A stretch of DNA of 64,000 nt. Origin: JAWXBA01 sp048499805. GTDB taxonomy: Bacteria > Gemmatimonadota > Gemmatimonadetes > Gemmatimonadales > GWC2-71-9. This document shows, piece after piece, positions 8,913 to 17,249 of this stretch. The stretch spans positions 434,001-498,000 of the forward strand of contig JASNZF010000004.1 of the NCBI GenBank assembly GCA_048499805.1, read 5' to 3'. Below the pieces are notes generated by a model. It was not told the origin of the DNA. It ran no database searches and was given only the letters and a program-made list of their open reading frames with translations. Positions within the stretch are counted from its first letter, which is position 1. Every line of letters starts with the position of its first letter. A program made the position numbers and the translations under genes.

Positions 8913-8928
8913 CGGCACGTGGCTTGCC
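8913..8928 (+). promoter_or_regulatory. Sigma54-like promoter upstream of flgF
   Basis: The sequence CGGCACG-TGGC-TTGCC has the invariant GG (8914-8915) and GC (8926-8927) separated by 10 bases, as in -24/-12 promoters. It differs from the TGGCACG-N4-TTGCW consensus at the first and last positions only. Initiation near 8939 would give a leader of about 23 bases before the flgF ATG. It lies in the only sizeable gap (140 bases) inside the flagellar operon. Confidence 0.55.
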
Positions 8929-8961
8929 ATTCACGCCCGCATCACCCGTTCTGGAGCCGGC

Positions 8962-9645
8962 ATGACCGTACCTGCCTTTGTGGTTGCCGCGCGGACGATG
9001 GCCTACCTGAACCAGCGCCAGGAGGTCATCGCCAACAACCTGGCCAACGCCAACACCGATGGCTTCAAGGCCGACCGCATCACCGGCCGGAGCTTTGACG
9101 ACCTCTTTCCCGAGGCGCGGGCGAGCCTGGACCTCCAGCAGGGGACGGTCCGGGACACCGGCCGGGTCCTCGACCTGGCGCTCGAGACCGACGGCTTCCT
9201 GGTCGTGAGCACGCCGCAGGGGGAGCGGCTCACCCGCGGCGGCCAGTTCGCGATGGATGCGGCCGGGCTGCTGGTGGATCGGGATGGCAATCCGGTCCTG
9301 GGGCTCGAGGGCGCCCTCCATGTGCGCGGGGACCTGATCGAGATCGGGCCGGACGGCACCGTCGTGGTCGATGGTGCCCGCGCCGGGCGGCTCCGGGTCG
9401 ACCAGGTGGCACACCCGGCCACCCTCGTGAAGGAGGGCGCCGGCCGCTTCATTGCCACCGAGGGCAGCCTGGCCGCGAGCGAGGTGCGCATCCGGCAGGG
9501 AGCGCTCGAGGATGCCAACGTCGACCCGATGGCGGGCACCGTGGACATGATCCAGATCCAGCGCGCCTACAGCACCAATGCCGAGGTTCTGCGCGTGCTC
9601 GACAGCGTGCTGGGCACGCTCACCACCGACATCGGGCGAGTCTAG
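8962..9645 (+). CDS. flgF: FlgF, flagellar proximal rod protein
   Basis: A 227-residue rod protein. The N-terminal signature 'RQEVIANNLANANTDGFKAD' and the C-terminal 'QIQRAYSTNAEVLRVLDS' are the paired coiled-coil segments common to FlgB/C/F/G. The central part ('ALETDGFLVVSTPQGERLTR') is a short FlgF/G-type domain. Its place directly before flgG and its slightly shorter length favour FlgF. The ATG has a GGAG motif just upstream. It opens the rod/ring part of the operon, behind the sigma54-like site. Confidence 0.9.
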   Translation: MTVPAFVVAARTMAYLNQRQEVIANNLANANTDGFKADRITGRSFDDLFPEARASLDLQQGTVRDTGRVLDLALETDGFLVVSTPQGERLTRGGQFAMDAAGLLVDRDGNPVLGLEGALHVRGDLIEIGPDGTVVVDGARAGRLRVDQVAHPATLVKEGAGRFIATEGSLAASEVRIRQGALEDANVDPMAGTVDMIQIQRAYSTNAEVLRVLDSVLGTLTTDIGRV

Positions 9646-9675
9646 CCCGCCCCACGCCGATCCCGGAGAGCACCC

Positions 9676-10458
9676 GTGACCAGTTCCCTGCGCACCTCCG
9701 CCAGTGGCATGATCGCCCAGCAGAAGCGGGTCGACGTCATCGCCAACAACCTGGCCAACGTGAACACCACCGGCTTCAAGCGGAGCCGCACCAACTTCGA
9801 GGACCTGCTCTACAACACCATCCAGGGTCCCCGCCGGGTGGCGGGCGACGCCATCCTGGGTCCGGTCCAGATCGGGCACGGGGTGCGGCTGGCCTCGATC
9901 GCCCGGGTCGAGGGGCAGGGGGGGATGGAGATCACCGGTCGCCCGCTCGACCTCGGCATCGAGGGCGAGGGCTTCTTCCAGGTCGAGCTGCCCGATGGCA
10001 CGATCGCCTACACCCGCGACGGGGCCTTTACCCTCTCCGAGTCCGGGCAGCTGGTCACCGGCTCCGGCCACACGGTGATCCCGGGCATCGTCCTGCCGCC
10101 GGATGCCAGCAGCGTCACGATCACCGAAACCGGCGTGGTCTCGGTCGGCACCGGCACCGAGGGCCAGACGGTGGAGATCGGGCGCCTGGAGCTGGTGCGG
10201 TTTGCCAACTCGGCGGGACTCCTCGCGCTCGGTGGCAACCTCATGGCCGAGACGGTGGCCTCGGGTCCCCCGGCGACCGGTTTTCCCCTTGAGGAGGGCT
10301 TCGGGCGCGTGCTCCAGGGCACCCTCGAGTCGAGCAATGTCGAGATCGTCCAGGAGATGACCGACATGATCGCGGCCCAGCGCGCCTATGAGATCAACGC
10401 CCGCGCCATTCGTGCGGCCGAGGACATGATGCGCTCGATCGATGATCTCATCCGCTAG
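9676..10458 (+). CDS. flgG: FlgG, flagellar distal rod protein
   Basis: A 260-residue FlgG of standard length. It starts with GTG after a GGAG ribosome site, with the signature 'QKRVDVIANNLANVNTTGFK' and the FlgG-specific 'DLLYNTIQGPRR'. The C-terminus has 'EMTDMIAAQRAYEINARAIR'. It builds the distal rod that crosses the periplasm through the P and L rings encoded just downstream. Confidence 0.95.
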   Translation: MTSSLRTSASGMIAQQKRVDVIANNLANVNTTGFKRSRTNFEDLLYNTIQGPRRVAGDAILGPVQIGHGVRLASIARVEGQGGMEITGRPLDLGIEGEGFFQVELPDGTIAYTRDGAFTLSESGQLVTGSGHTVIPGIVLPPDASSVTITETGVVSVGTGTEGQTVEIGRLELVRFANSAGLLALGGNLMAETVASGPPATGFPLEEGFGRVLQGTLESSNVEIVQEMTDMIAAQRAYEINARAIRAAEDMMRSIDDLIR

Positions 10459-11116
10459 CCTGCTCCTGCTGGCCACCGTGGCGGTCGGGCCCGACAGCCT
10501 GCCCGCCGCGCTGGTGTCGCAGGTGCGCGCCTGGATCGGCCGGGAGTGGGGCGTGCCCGCCGAGTCGGTCCAGCTCGAGTGGGGACGGCACGTTGGCCTC
10601 GATGAGACCGTAGCCACGGCACCCCTCCGGGTCGGCGGGTCCGGCCGGAACGGCTGGTTCGTGGTGACGGTGGAGCCGCCCGACGCGCCGCCCGCCGCGG
10701 TGACCGTCCGGGCCGGCACCCTCGCCCTGCAGCCCGTGGCAGCGCGCGCCCTTTCGGCCGGGACCCGCCTGGCCGCCGAGGACATCGTGCTCGCGGAGCA
10801 GGTGGCGTGGGGGCCACCGCCACCGGCGCCGGAGGCAAACCCCCTCCCGGTCGGTGAGGGCTGGGAGGTGCGGCGAGCCATCGCCCAGGGCACCGTCCTC
10901 GTGCCGCCGCTGGTGCAGGCGCCGCGCCTGGTGGTTTCCGGCGACCCGGTCACCTTCGTGTGGACGCGCGGCGCGATCCGGATGGAACGGGTTGCCATTG
11001 CCCAGGGCAGCGCCCGGCTGGGCGAACTGGTCCACGCCCAGGTGGGCACCGTCCGGCTCGCCGGAGTCGTCACCGGTCCACGCACCGCCCTGATTGCGCA
11101 GGAGAGGCAGCCATGA
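10442..11116 (+). CDS. flgA: FlgA, P-ring assembly chaperone
   Basis: A 224-residue periplasmic protein. The ATG at 10442 overlaps the flgG end by 17 bases. A short hydrophobic start ('SSLLLLATVAV'-like) is the likely export signal. The second half contains the SAF-type segment 'ALSAGTRLAAEDIVLAEQV' and 'RRAIAQGTVLVPPLV', typical of FlgA and related SAF-domain proteins. FlgA escorts FlgI during P-ring formation, so its presence implies a peptidoglycan layer in a diderm envelope. Confidence 0.88.
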   Translation: MISSASLLLLATVAVGPDSLPAALVSQVRAWIGREWGVPAESVQLEWGRHVGLDETVATAPLRVGGSGRNGWFVVTVEPPDAPPAAVTVRAGTLALQPVAARALSAGTRLAAEDIVLAEQVAWGPPPPAPEANPLPVGEGWEVRRAIAQGTVLVPPLVQAPRLVVSGDPVTFVWTRGAIRMERVAIAQGSARLGELVHAQVGTVRLAGVVTGPRTALIAQERQP

Positions 11117-11712
11117 GAAGGATGCAGCTGGCCCTGGGGGTGGCGGTCCTGCTCGCTCCCGGCCGACTCGAAGCCCAGGGGGGCACCCCGCCCGACTCGG
11201 CGGCCCGCGCGCCCGCGGTGGCCGTCGCCACGCCCAGGCAGTCGTGGTTGTCCGATCGCCTCCCCCTGCGGGTGGGCGACCTGATCACCATCGTGGTCGA
11301 CGAGAGCACCGACTCCCGCGAGCGCTCGAGCAACGTGGCCCGCTCGACCCGCTCCCAGGAGGCCACCATCGCGGGCGATATCACCGACGCCGACATCGGC
11401 ATCGGCTATGGCGCCCGCTCCGACAACACCGGCACCGTCAACCGGTCGGGACAGCTCTCCGGCGTCCTGTCGGTCCGGGTCGTGGGTCTCGAGCCCAACG
11501 GCCTGGCCCGCATCGAGGGCCGCAAGGCCGTGACCCTTGATGGCCGGACCCAGGAACTGCTGATCACCGGCGTGGTGCGGTCCGAGGATGTCACCGCCGG
11601 GAACACCATCTACTCCTCCCGGGTGGCCGATGCGGTGCTGACCTACAAGGGCAAGAAGATCGGTCCCTCCACCGGGATCCTCGGCAAGATCGTGGGGCTC
11701 CTGTGGCCGTGA
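11113..11712 (+). CDS. flgH: FlgH, L-ring protein, without lipobox cysteine
   Basis: I start at ATG 11113, which overlaps flgA by 4 bases and gives 199 residues. The domain is clear: 'LRVGDLITIVVDESTDS' near residue 55, a variable middle, and the C-terminal 'VADAVLTYKGKKIG' with 'GILGKIVGLLWP'. FlgH forms the outer-membrane bushing of the rod. It is normally a lipoprotein, but here the leader ends 'LLAPGRLEAQ' and the whole protein has no cysteine, so a type I signal peptide is indicated. Confidence 0.93.
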   Translation: MRRMQLALGVAVLLAPGRLEAQGGTPPDSAARAPAVAVATPRQSWLSDRLPLRVGDLITIVVDESTDSRERSSNVARSTRSQEATIAGDITDADIGIGYGARSDNTGTVNRSGQLSGVLSVRVVGLEPNGLARIEGRKAVTLDGRTQELLITGVVRSEDVTAGNTIYSSRVADAVLTYKGKKIGPSTGILGKIVGLLWP

Positions 11713-12746
11713 GGCGCCTGGCGCTGGCCGCGGTGCTCCTGCTCGGAGCGGCGGCCCCGGTCCCGGGCCAGACCATCGGCGACCTCACCGTTCGCGAGGG
11801 CGAGGTGCCGGTCCGGATCGTCGGCTACGGCCTCGTCGTCGGCCTCGACGGCACCGGGGACCGATCGTTCGGCAGCAGCGTCGGCAGCGTCCAGACCGTC
11901 CGGTCGGTGACCAACCTCCTGCGGCGCTTCAACATCGAGGTCCCGCCCGATCGCCTACGGCTTCGCAACGTCGCGGCGGTGCTGGTGACGGCCGAGATCT
12001 CGGCGTTTCTCCGCCCCGGGGCGCAGTTCGAGGTCCAGGTCGCCTCGATCGGCGATGCCACCTCCCTCCGGGGAGGCGTCCTCTGGATGACCCCGCTGAT
12101 GACCGGGCCGAACGAGGCCCCGGTCGCCACGGCACAGGGACCGATCCCGATCGCCGTCGATGACCGCTCCCGATTCCGGTCCCGCGGCGCCTCCAGCGGC
12201 CGGATCGCCGATGGCGGGTTGCTCGAGATGCCCCTCCCCGTCATCGCGGCAGCGACGACCCCTCGCCTTCACCTGAAGTCGCCGGACCTGACCGTAGCGG
12301 CCCGGATCGCCGAGGCGATCGACTCCGCGGTGGGGGCCGGGACCGCCCGGGTGGACGATCCGGGGCGGGTGACGCTCAGCCCCCCGGCCACTGCGACCGA
12401 TAACTTGGCAGTCTTCATGGCGAGCCTGGACACCCTCAGCATCCGGGTGCCCGTGGCGGCCCGCATCGTCATCGATGCCCGGACCGGCGCGGTGGTGGCC
12501 GGGGGCACTGTCCCCCTTGGCAACGCGGTCGTCTCGCTCCAGGGGATCACCGTCCGGATCGGTGGCCCGGCCCGGACCGACACCACGGCGGTCGCACCCG
12601 GGGTGCTGGCCCTGGGGGCCGGCGCCACCGTGCAGGACCTGGCCGAGGGGTTGCGAGCGCTGGGGGTGGGCGGGAGCGACGTGGCAGCCATCTTCGACGG
12701 GCTGCGTGCCGCCGGAGCCGTGACCGCCGCGGTGCAGGTGCGATGA
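11703..12746 (+). CDS. flgI: FlgI, P-ring protein
   Basis: A 347-residue FlgI with a GTG start in a 10-base overlap with flgH. The leader ends 'APVPGQ', then come 'VRIVGYGLVVGLDGTGD' and 'LLRRFNIEVPPDRLRLRNVA', which are diagnostic. The C-terminus ('VQDLAEGLRALGVGGSDVAA', 'IFDGLRAAGAV') is also typical. It polymerises in the peptidoglycan layer around the rod. Confidence 0.95.
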   Translation: MAVRRLALAAVLLLGAAAPVPGQTIGDLTVREGEVPVRIVGYGLVVGLDGTGDRSFGSSVGSVQTVRSVTNLLRRFNIEVPPDRLRLRNVAAVLVTAEISAFLRPGAQFEVQVASIGDATSLRGGVLWMTPLMTGPNEAPVATAQGPIPIAVDDRSRFRSRGASSGRIADGGLLEMPLPVIAAATTPRLHLKSPDLTVAARIAEAIDSAVGAGTARVDDPGRVTLSPPATATDNLAVFMASLDTLSIRVPVAARIVIDARTGAVVAGGTVPLGNAVVSLQGITVRIGGPARTDTTAVAPGVLALGAGATVQDLAEGLRALGVGGSDVAAIFDGLRAAGAVTAAVQVR

Positions 12747-13087
12747 TCGGCCCGCTCGGTCCGGGGCTCGCCGCCGGCCCGCCACCGGACCCCCGCGAGC
12801 GGTTGCTGGAGTCGACCCGCCAGCTCGAGGCGGTGTTCTACCAGCAGATGCTCCAGGCGATGCGCGATGCGGCACCCTCCGAGGGGGGCCTGATCGAGAC
12901 CTCGGAGGGCGAGAAGCTCTTTCGCGGGTTGCTGGACGAGACGGTGGCGCGGCTCGCGGCGGGACAGAGTGAACGTGGGCCGGGCATGGCGATGTTCCGG
13001 CAGATGAGTGGTCACCTTCCTCCCGAGGAGGCGGCCGAAGCACCTCCCCTCGGGACGTTGGAGCATCGCAATGGAGTTGCGCGCTGA
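12743..13087 (+). CDS. flgJ: Rod-binding protein, FlgJ N-terminal domain only
   Basis: A 114-residue protein with the FlgJ rod-capping motif: 'LEAVFYQQMLQAMRDA' and 'LIETSEGEKLFRGLLDE'. It has no muramidase domain, as in many non-enteric bacteria, so a separate enzyme must open the peptidoglycan. It overlaps flgI by 4 bases, and flgN starts inside its end. Confidence 0.82.
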   Translation: MIGPLGPGLAAGPPPDPRERLLESTRQLEAVFYQQMLQAMRDAAPSEGGLIETSEGEKLFRGLLDETVARLAAGQSERGPGMAMFRQMSGHLPPEEAAEAPPLGTLEHRNGVAR

Positions 13088-13583
13088 CCCGCGACCGGCA
13101 GGATGGCAGGAGCCCCTGGTCGTGGCCATCATGAACGAGCTGCAACTGCTGTCAGGGTTGCGGCGCGCCCTGGCCCAGCAGCGGAGTGGCGTCGCGACCG
13201 GCGACCCCGCCACCCTCGAGGCCGCCTCCCAGGCGGTGTCGCGCGCCCTCCTGACCCTTGACGAGGCCCGACGGCGGCGGGAGCAGATGGTCCAGCTGGC
13301 CAGCAACGGCCGCCCGGTGCGGCTCGAGCACCTCGAGTCGGTGGCGGGCCCGGTGCCGGGACTGGCCGACGCGCGGCAGGCCCTGCGCGCGGAGGCGGAA
13401 GCGGCGGTTCGCGAGCTCGGTGAGACCCAGGAACTGCTCCAGGCGGCGATCCGGGCAGGCGACGCCTACCTCCAGTCGCTCTTCGCGTCGGTGACCGAGG
13501 CCGCGCGGCCGTATCCGCAGGCGGTCCATGCCCAGGCGCCCGCGCGCCCCACGGCCGGACTCCTCCTCAACCGGAGCGCCTGA
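13071..13583 (+). CDS. flgN: FlgN-like export chaperone
   Basis: The ATG at 13071 lies 17 bases inside flgJ and gives 170 residues. The protein is almost entirely helical, with Leu/Ala/Arg-rich heptads ('ELQLLSGLRRALAQQ', 'ARRRREQMVQLASNGR', 'AEAAVRELGETQELLQAAI'). This is the shape of FlgN/FlgK chaperones. It sits directly before flgK, its usual client. The sequence is weakly conserved, so the call leans on fold and position. Confidence 0.75.
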   Translation: MELRADPRPAGWQEPLVVAIMNELQLLSGLRRALAQQRSGVATGDPATLEAASQAVSRALLTLDEARRRREQMVQLASNGRPVRLEHLESVAGPVPGLADARQALRAEAEAAVRELGETQELLQAAIRAGDAYLQSLFASVTEAARPYPQAVHAQAPARPTAGLLLNRSA

Positions 13584-13586
13584 GCG

Positions 13587-14951
13587 ATGTCCAACACCCT
13601 GCTGAACATCGCCCGCACCGCCTTGATGACCCACCAGAAGGCGATCGACCTCACCGGCCACAACATCGCCAATGCGAACACCCCCGGTTACAGCCGCCAA
13701 CGGCTCGAGCTGGCGGCGGCGGTGCCCCTGCGGACCCCGATCGGCACGCTTGGCCGCGGGGTCAGTGTGGCCGGGATCATGTCCTACCGGGACGTGCTCC
13801 TGGATGCCGCCTACCGCCGGGAGCAGAGTGCCTTCGCGCATTCCGACACCCTCCGCAGCCTGATGGGCCGGGTCGAGGAGGTCTTCGCCGAGCCCTCGAG
13901 TGTCGGGATCAGCGCGGCGATCGACGCGATGTTCAACGCCTTCAGCGACCTCTCCCAGTCGCCCGGCAGCGCCGCGGCCAGGGTCACGGTCCGCGATGCG
14001 GTGCAACAGCTGGTCAACCGCCTCCACGATGCCGACGGCCGCCTCTCGGCGCAGCAGGCGGAAATCAGCGGGCAGATCACCGTCACCGTCGACCGGATCA
14101 ACCAGATCGGCCAGCAGGTGGCCGCGCTCAACCTCGACATCGTGGCCGCCAGCGCCGGCGGGGGCAGCGCCCCCGACCTCCAGGATGCCCGGGACCTCCT
14201 CCTCGATGAGCTCGCCGGGCTGGTCGCCACCCGGGTCCTGCCGCGGGACGATGGCTCCGTCGCGGTGATCGTCGGCGACGCCCTGCTGGTGGAGGGAGCC
14301 TTCCCCCAGGCGCTGGATGTCCGCACGGTGCCGGGCGGTGGCTTTGCCGCCGGGATCGTCGGGTCGACCCGCAACATCCTGCCGGGCGGCGGGGTCCTGG
14401 CGGCGCTGACCGAACTCTCCACCGGCGGCATTCCCGGCGTGCGGAGCGAGCTCGATCGCCTGGCCGCGGCCCTGGTCGGGACGATGAACGGACTGCACGC
14501 CGCGGGATTCACGCTGGGGGGCGCCACCGGGGTGGACCTCTTCGATCCCGCCGGACTCACCGCCCGGTCGATCGCCCTCTCGGCCGCGATCACAGCCAAC
14601 CCCCAGGACATCGTCGCCGGCGCATCCAGCCTCCCCGGCGACAACCTCGTGGCCCTGCAGCTCTCCGGCCTGCGCGGTACCGCCCTCGCCAGCCTCAATG
14701 GCAGCACCCCGGGCGAGTTCTTCGCCGGGCTGGTCGGCAACGTTGCCGCGATCGTTCGCGACGCCGACCAGAGCGCCCGGATCGGGGACCAGATCGTGGC
14801 CGGCATCTCGGCCCGCCGCGAATCGGTCCGCGGCGTCTCGACCGACGAGGAGATGGTCAACCTGATCGTCCAGCAGCAGGCCTTCTCGGCCGCGGCGCGA
14901 CTGGTCACGGTGGCCGACGAGCTGATGCAGGATGTCCTGAGGATGGTGTGA
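13587..14951 (+). CDS. flgK: FlgK, hook-filament junction protein
   Basis: A 454-residue FlgK. The N-terminus 'LMTHQKAIDLTGHNIANANT' and following 'PGYSRQRLEL' are the family signature, and the C-terminal coiled coil ends 'EMVNLIVQQQAFSAAARLV'. It is shorter than enteric FlgK (about 550 residues), with the loss in the variable outer domain. FlgK normally precedes flgL, but here csrA follows after 4 bases. Confidence 0.93.
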   Translation: MSNTLLNIARTALMTHQKAIDLTGHNIANANTPGYSRQRLELAAAVPLRTPIGTLGRGVSVAGIMSYRDVLLDAAYRREQSAFAHSDTLRSLMGRVEEVFAEPSSVGISAAIDAMFNAFSDLSQSPGSAAARVTVRDAVQQLVNRLHDADGRLSAQQAEISGQITVTVDRINQIGQQVAALNLDIVAASAGGGSAPDLQDARDLLLDELAGLVATRVLPRDDGSVAVIVGDALLVEGAFPQALDVRTVPGGGFAAGIVGSTRNILPGGGVLAALTELSTGGIPGVRSELDRLAAALVGTMNGLHAAGFTLGGATGVDLFDPAGLTARSIALSAAITANPQDIVAGASSLPGDNLVALQLSGLRGTALASLNGSTPGEFFAGLVGNVAAIVRDADQSARIGDQIVAGISARRESVRGVSTDEEMVNLIVQQQAFSAAARLVTVADELMQDVLRMV

Positions 14952-14955
14952 GCCG

Positions 14956-15216
14956 GTGCTGGTCCTGAGCCGCAAGGTCGGCGAGGCCCTCGTCATTGAT
15001 CACGACGTGCGGGTGGTGGTGCTCTCGGTGGATCGCCGTGGGGTGCGCCTGGGGATCGAGGCGCCGGGCGACCGGCCGGTCCTGCGCGAGGAACTGGTGA
15101 TCGAGGTGGCGGAGGAGAACCTGCGTGCCGCGGCCACCCGGTTTCCCGACGACCTGGCGGGGCACCTCCTGCCGGTACCGCTGCAGCCCACCGACGCCAA
15201 CGACCCGCCGGGCTGA
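14956..15216 (+). CDS. csrA: CsrA, RNA-binding post-transcriptional regulator
   Basis: An 86-residue CsrA with GTG start. The N-terminus 'LVLSRKVGEALVID' and the RNA-binding strand 'RRGVRLGIEAP' are canonical. The C-terminal ~25 residues are a proline-rich tail longer than in E. coli CsrA (61 residues). In many bacteria CsrA represses flagellin translation and is held by FliW. No fliW is visible in this window. It ends the operon, 21 bases before the stop of the convergent response-regulator gene. Confidence 0.93.
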   Translation: MLVLSRKVGEALVIDHDVRVVVLSVDRRGVRLGIEAPGDRPVLREELVIEVAEENLRAAATRFPDDLAGHLLPVPLQPTDANDPPG

Positions 15217-15237
15217 TCGGCAGTCGCGGGCCGGCCG

Positions 15238-16434
15238 CTAGGCGGTCGCGGCCTCGTGGGTCCAGGGGCCGCGCAGGGTCCGGGTCCGCTGCCGCTGCAC
15301 CGAGATGGGAAGCGCCAGCGGGTCGATCTGGTGGCGGTTGCGCACCAGCTCCAGGGTGGTGGCGTTCAGCACCGAGCCGGCCGAGAGGAGCTTGACCCCC
15401 GAGACCGTGTGCAGGTCGGTCGCCAGTTCCATCCCCTCGCACAGCCCGTCGTAGTACACCCACGAGATCGGTTCCTGCCACGACGGCGTCTCCTCGTCCG
15501 CCACCATCGCCTCCAGCACCGCAATCACCGCGGGGTCATACCAGCGGCCGCTCTCCGGGATCAGGCTCGCGGCGGCAAAGGCCAGTGACGGTGCCGCGGG
15601 ACGCCCCGGCCGCTCCATCTCTGCCAGGAGGTCCGCGGCCACCCGCAGCAGGCGGGACCGCAGGGGGATCTGTCCCCGTTGCCGCCCTGCCGGCACCCCG
15701 CTGCCATCCCAGTTGGCCCCGATCCCCTCCACCACGTCGGCAATCTCCTGCAGGTACGGCACTTCGGAGAGCAACCGGGCCGAAGCCACCGGAACGAGGC
15801 GGGCCGCCGGGGCCCCCGAGACGCGCCGGCCCATCGCGAAGCGGCCCACCTCGTGCAGCCGGGCCGCCTGGCGGAGCTCGTCCAGCAGGGCCGGGCTCAG
15901 GTCAAAGCCGCGGGCCAGCAGCGAGGCCAGGTTGGCCACCTCGGCGCCGCGCCGCGCGGCCCCCGGAACCGCCGCGTCGAGGATCAGGACCAGGAGGTCG
16001 GTCAGGCGATCCATCGAGGCGGCCAGCCGGTCGCGGGCCGCCGCCGCCACGATACGGTCGCCCCGGGCCTTGAGGAGCGCGTGCAGCGCCGTCGCAATCT
16101 CACTCGAGTCCACCGGGGCCGTCAGCACCGCAGAGGCCCCCTCCGCCCAGGCCAGCCGACGCAGTCCCCGTTCATCCGGCTCGGCCACCATCACCGTCAC
16201 CGGGGCGCCGGGGGCGCTGTGGGAGACATGCTGCAACACGGGGATGGCATCGCCGTCGGGCAGCGACGCCACCGCCAGCAGGGCGTCGACCGGAGCGCCC
16301 CCCAGTCGCTCGATCGCCTCCCGCTGGGTCTCCGCCTGGGAGACGATGAACCCGTGGCTCGACTCCAGCGCGAAGGCGAGGTCGCCGCGGCGGGACGCGT
16401 GCCCATCCACCAGCAGGAGGCGGGGACTGGTCAT
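15238..16434 (-). CDS. Degenerate REC plus HD-GYP-like protein in the motAB operon
   Basis: A 398-residue protein. Residues 1-115 have a response-regulator fold ('RLLLVDGHASRRGDLAFALE'), but the phospho-acceptor position is Val (near residue 55, 'ALLAVASLPDGD'), one of the paired acidic residues is missing, and the conserved Lys is absent. Residues ~165-300 resemble HD-GYP phosphodiesterases with broken metal sites: 'RLHEVGRFA' where HDIGK is expected, and 'GANWDGSGVP' where HHERWDGxGYP is expected. The C-terminus is a helical domain. It is therefore probably a non-catalytic, perhaps c-di-GMP- or protein-binding, regulator. It overlaps motB by 4 bases. Confidence 0.72.
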   Translation of the reverse strand: MTSPRLLLVDGHASRRGDLAFALESSHGFIVSQAETQREAIERLGGAPVDALLAVASLPDGDAIPVLQHVSHSAPGAPVTVMVAEPDERGLRRLAWAEGASAVLTAPVDSSEIATALHALLKARGDRIVAAAARDRLAASMDRLTDLLVLILDAAVPGAARRGAEVANLASLLARGFDLSPALLDELRQAARLHEVGRFAMGRRVSGAPAARLVPVASARLLSEVPYLQEIADVVEGIGANWDGSGVPAGRQRGQIPLRSRLLRVAADLLAEMERPGRPAAPSLAFAAASLIPESGRWYDPAVIAVLEAMVADEETPSWQEPISWVYYDGLCEGMELATDLHTVSGVKLLSAGSVLNATTLELVRNRHQIDPLALPISVQRQRTRTLRGPWTHEAATA

Positions 16435-17249
16435 GGGCGGGTCCCGCCGATCATGGCGGTGTTGCGCACCGCCGGGGCCGGCAGCTCGTCCGGGACCGTC
16501 ACCAAGATGGTCACCCGGCGGTTCTGGGGCGCGGTGGGGTTCTCGGGGGTGCGCGGGTCGCGGTCGGCCAGGCCGCGCACGGCCCGGACCTGGTCGGCAT
16601 GCAGCCCGCCCATGAGGAGCGACCGGCGGACGGCGTTGGCCCGGTCGGCGCTCAGTTCCCAGTTGTCATAGTTGGCCCGACCGGTGTAGGGGAGCGCGTC
16701 GGTGTGCCCCTCGACCACCAGGGCGTAGCCGGCCAGGCCCAGCACCGCCCCGATCGACCGGAAGATCTCGTCGGCCCGCGGGAGGGGTTGCGACACGCCG
16801 CTGGCGAAGAAGACGTCGGTCGAGTCCTCCAGCAGGGAGATCCGCAACCCCTCGTCGGTGATCGTCACCTCGATGTGGCTGCCAAGGCCCAGGGCGTCGA
16901 GCGAGTCGGGGATCACGTCCTTGATCCGCTGGCTCAGCGCGATCATCCGGTCGCGGCGACCATCGGCCATCTTGATGTCCACCGAGGGCTTGCCGGGCAG
17001 GAGGGGCTGGCCATCCCCCGGAATGACCGAGGAGCCAAACTCCCCGGCGCGCCCCATCGGATCCTGGAAGTATCCGGCAATGGCGGTGCGGACCTCCGAG
17101 CTCTGCGTCACCAGCCAGAGCACGAGGAACAGGGCCATCATCGAGGTCATGAAGTCGGCAAAGGCCACCTTCCACGCCCCACCGTGGTGGGCGTGGGCGC
17201 GGCGCTTCTTCTTGACGACCCGAATGACCTGCTCGCGCTCGGTCTTCAC
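16431..17249 (-). CDS. motB: MotB, flagellar stator subunit
   Basis: The GTG at 17249 overlaps the motA stop by 4 bases and gives 272 residues. Longer upstream frames have no MotB character. A basic N-terminus ('KKKRRAHAHHGGAW') leads into the single membrane helix 'KVAFADFMTSMMALFLVLWL', which keeps the proton/ion-binding Asp. Residues ~150-255 are the OmpA-like peptidoglycan-binding domain ('VVEGHTDALPYTG', 'LSADRANAVRRSLL', 'PQNRRVTILV'). It anchors the stator to the cell wall. Confidence 0.94.
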   Translation of the reverse strand: MKTEREQVIRVVKKKRRAHAHHGGAWKVAFADFMTSMMALFLVLWLVTQSSEVRTAIAGYFQDPMGRAGEFGSSVIPGDGQPLLPGKPSVDIKMADGRRDRMIALSQRIKDVIPDSLDALGLGSHIEVTITDEGLRISLLEDSTDVFFASGVSQPLPRADEIFRSIGAVLGLAGYALVVEGHTDALPYTGRANYDNWELSADRANAVRRSLLMGGLHADQVRAVRGLADRDPRTPENPTAPQNRRVTILVTVPDELPAPAVRNTAMIGGTRP

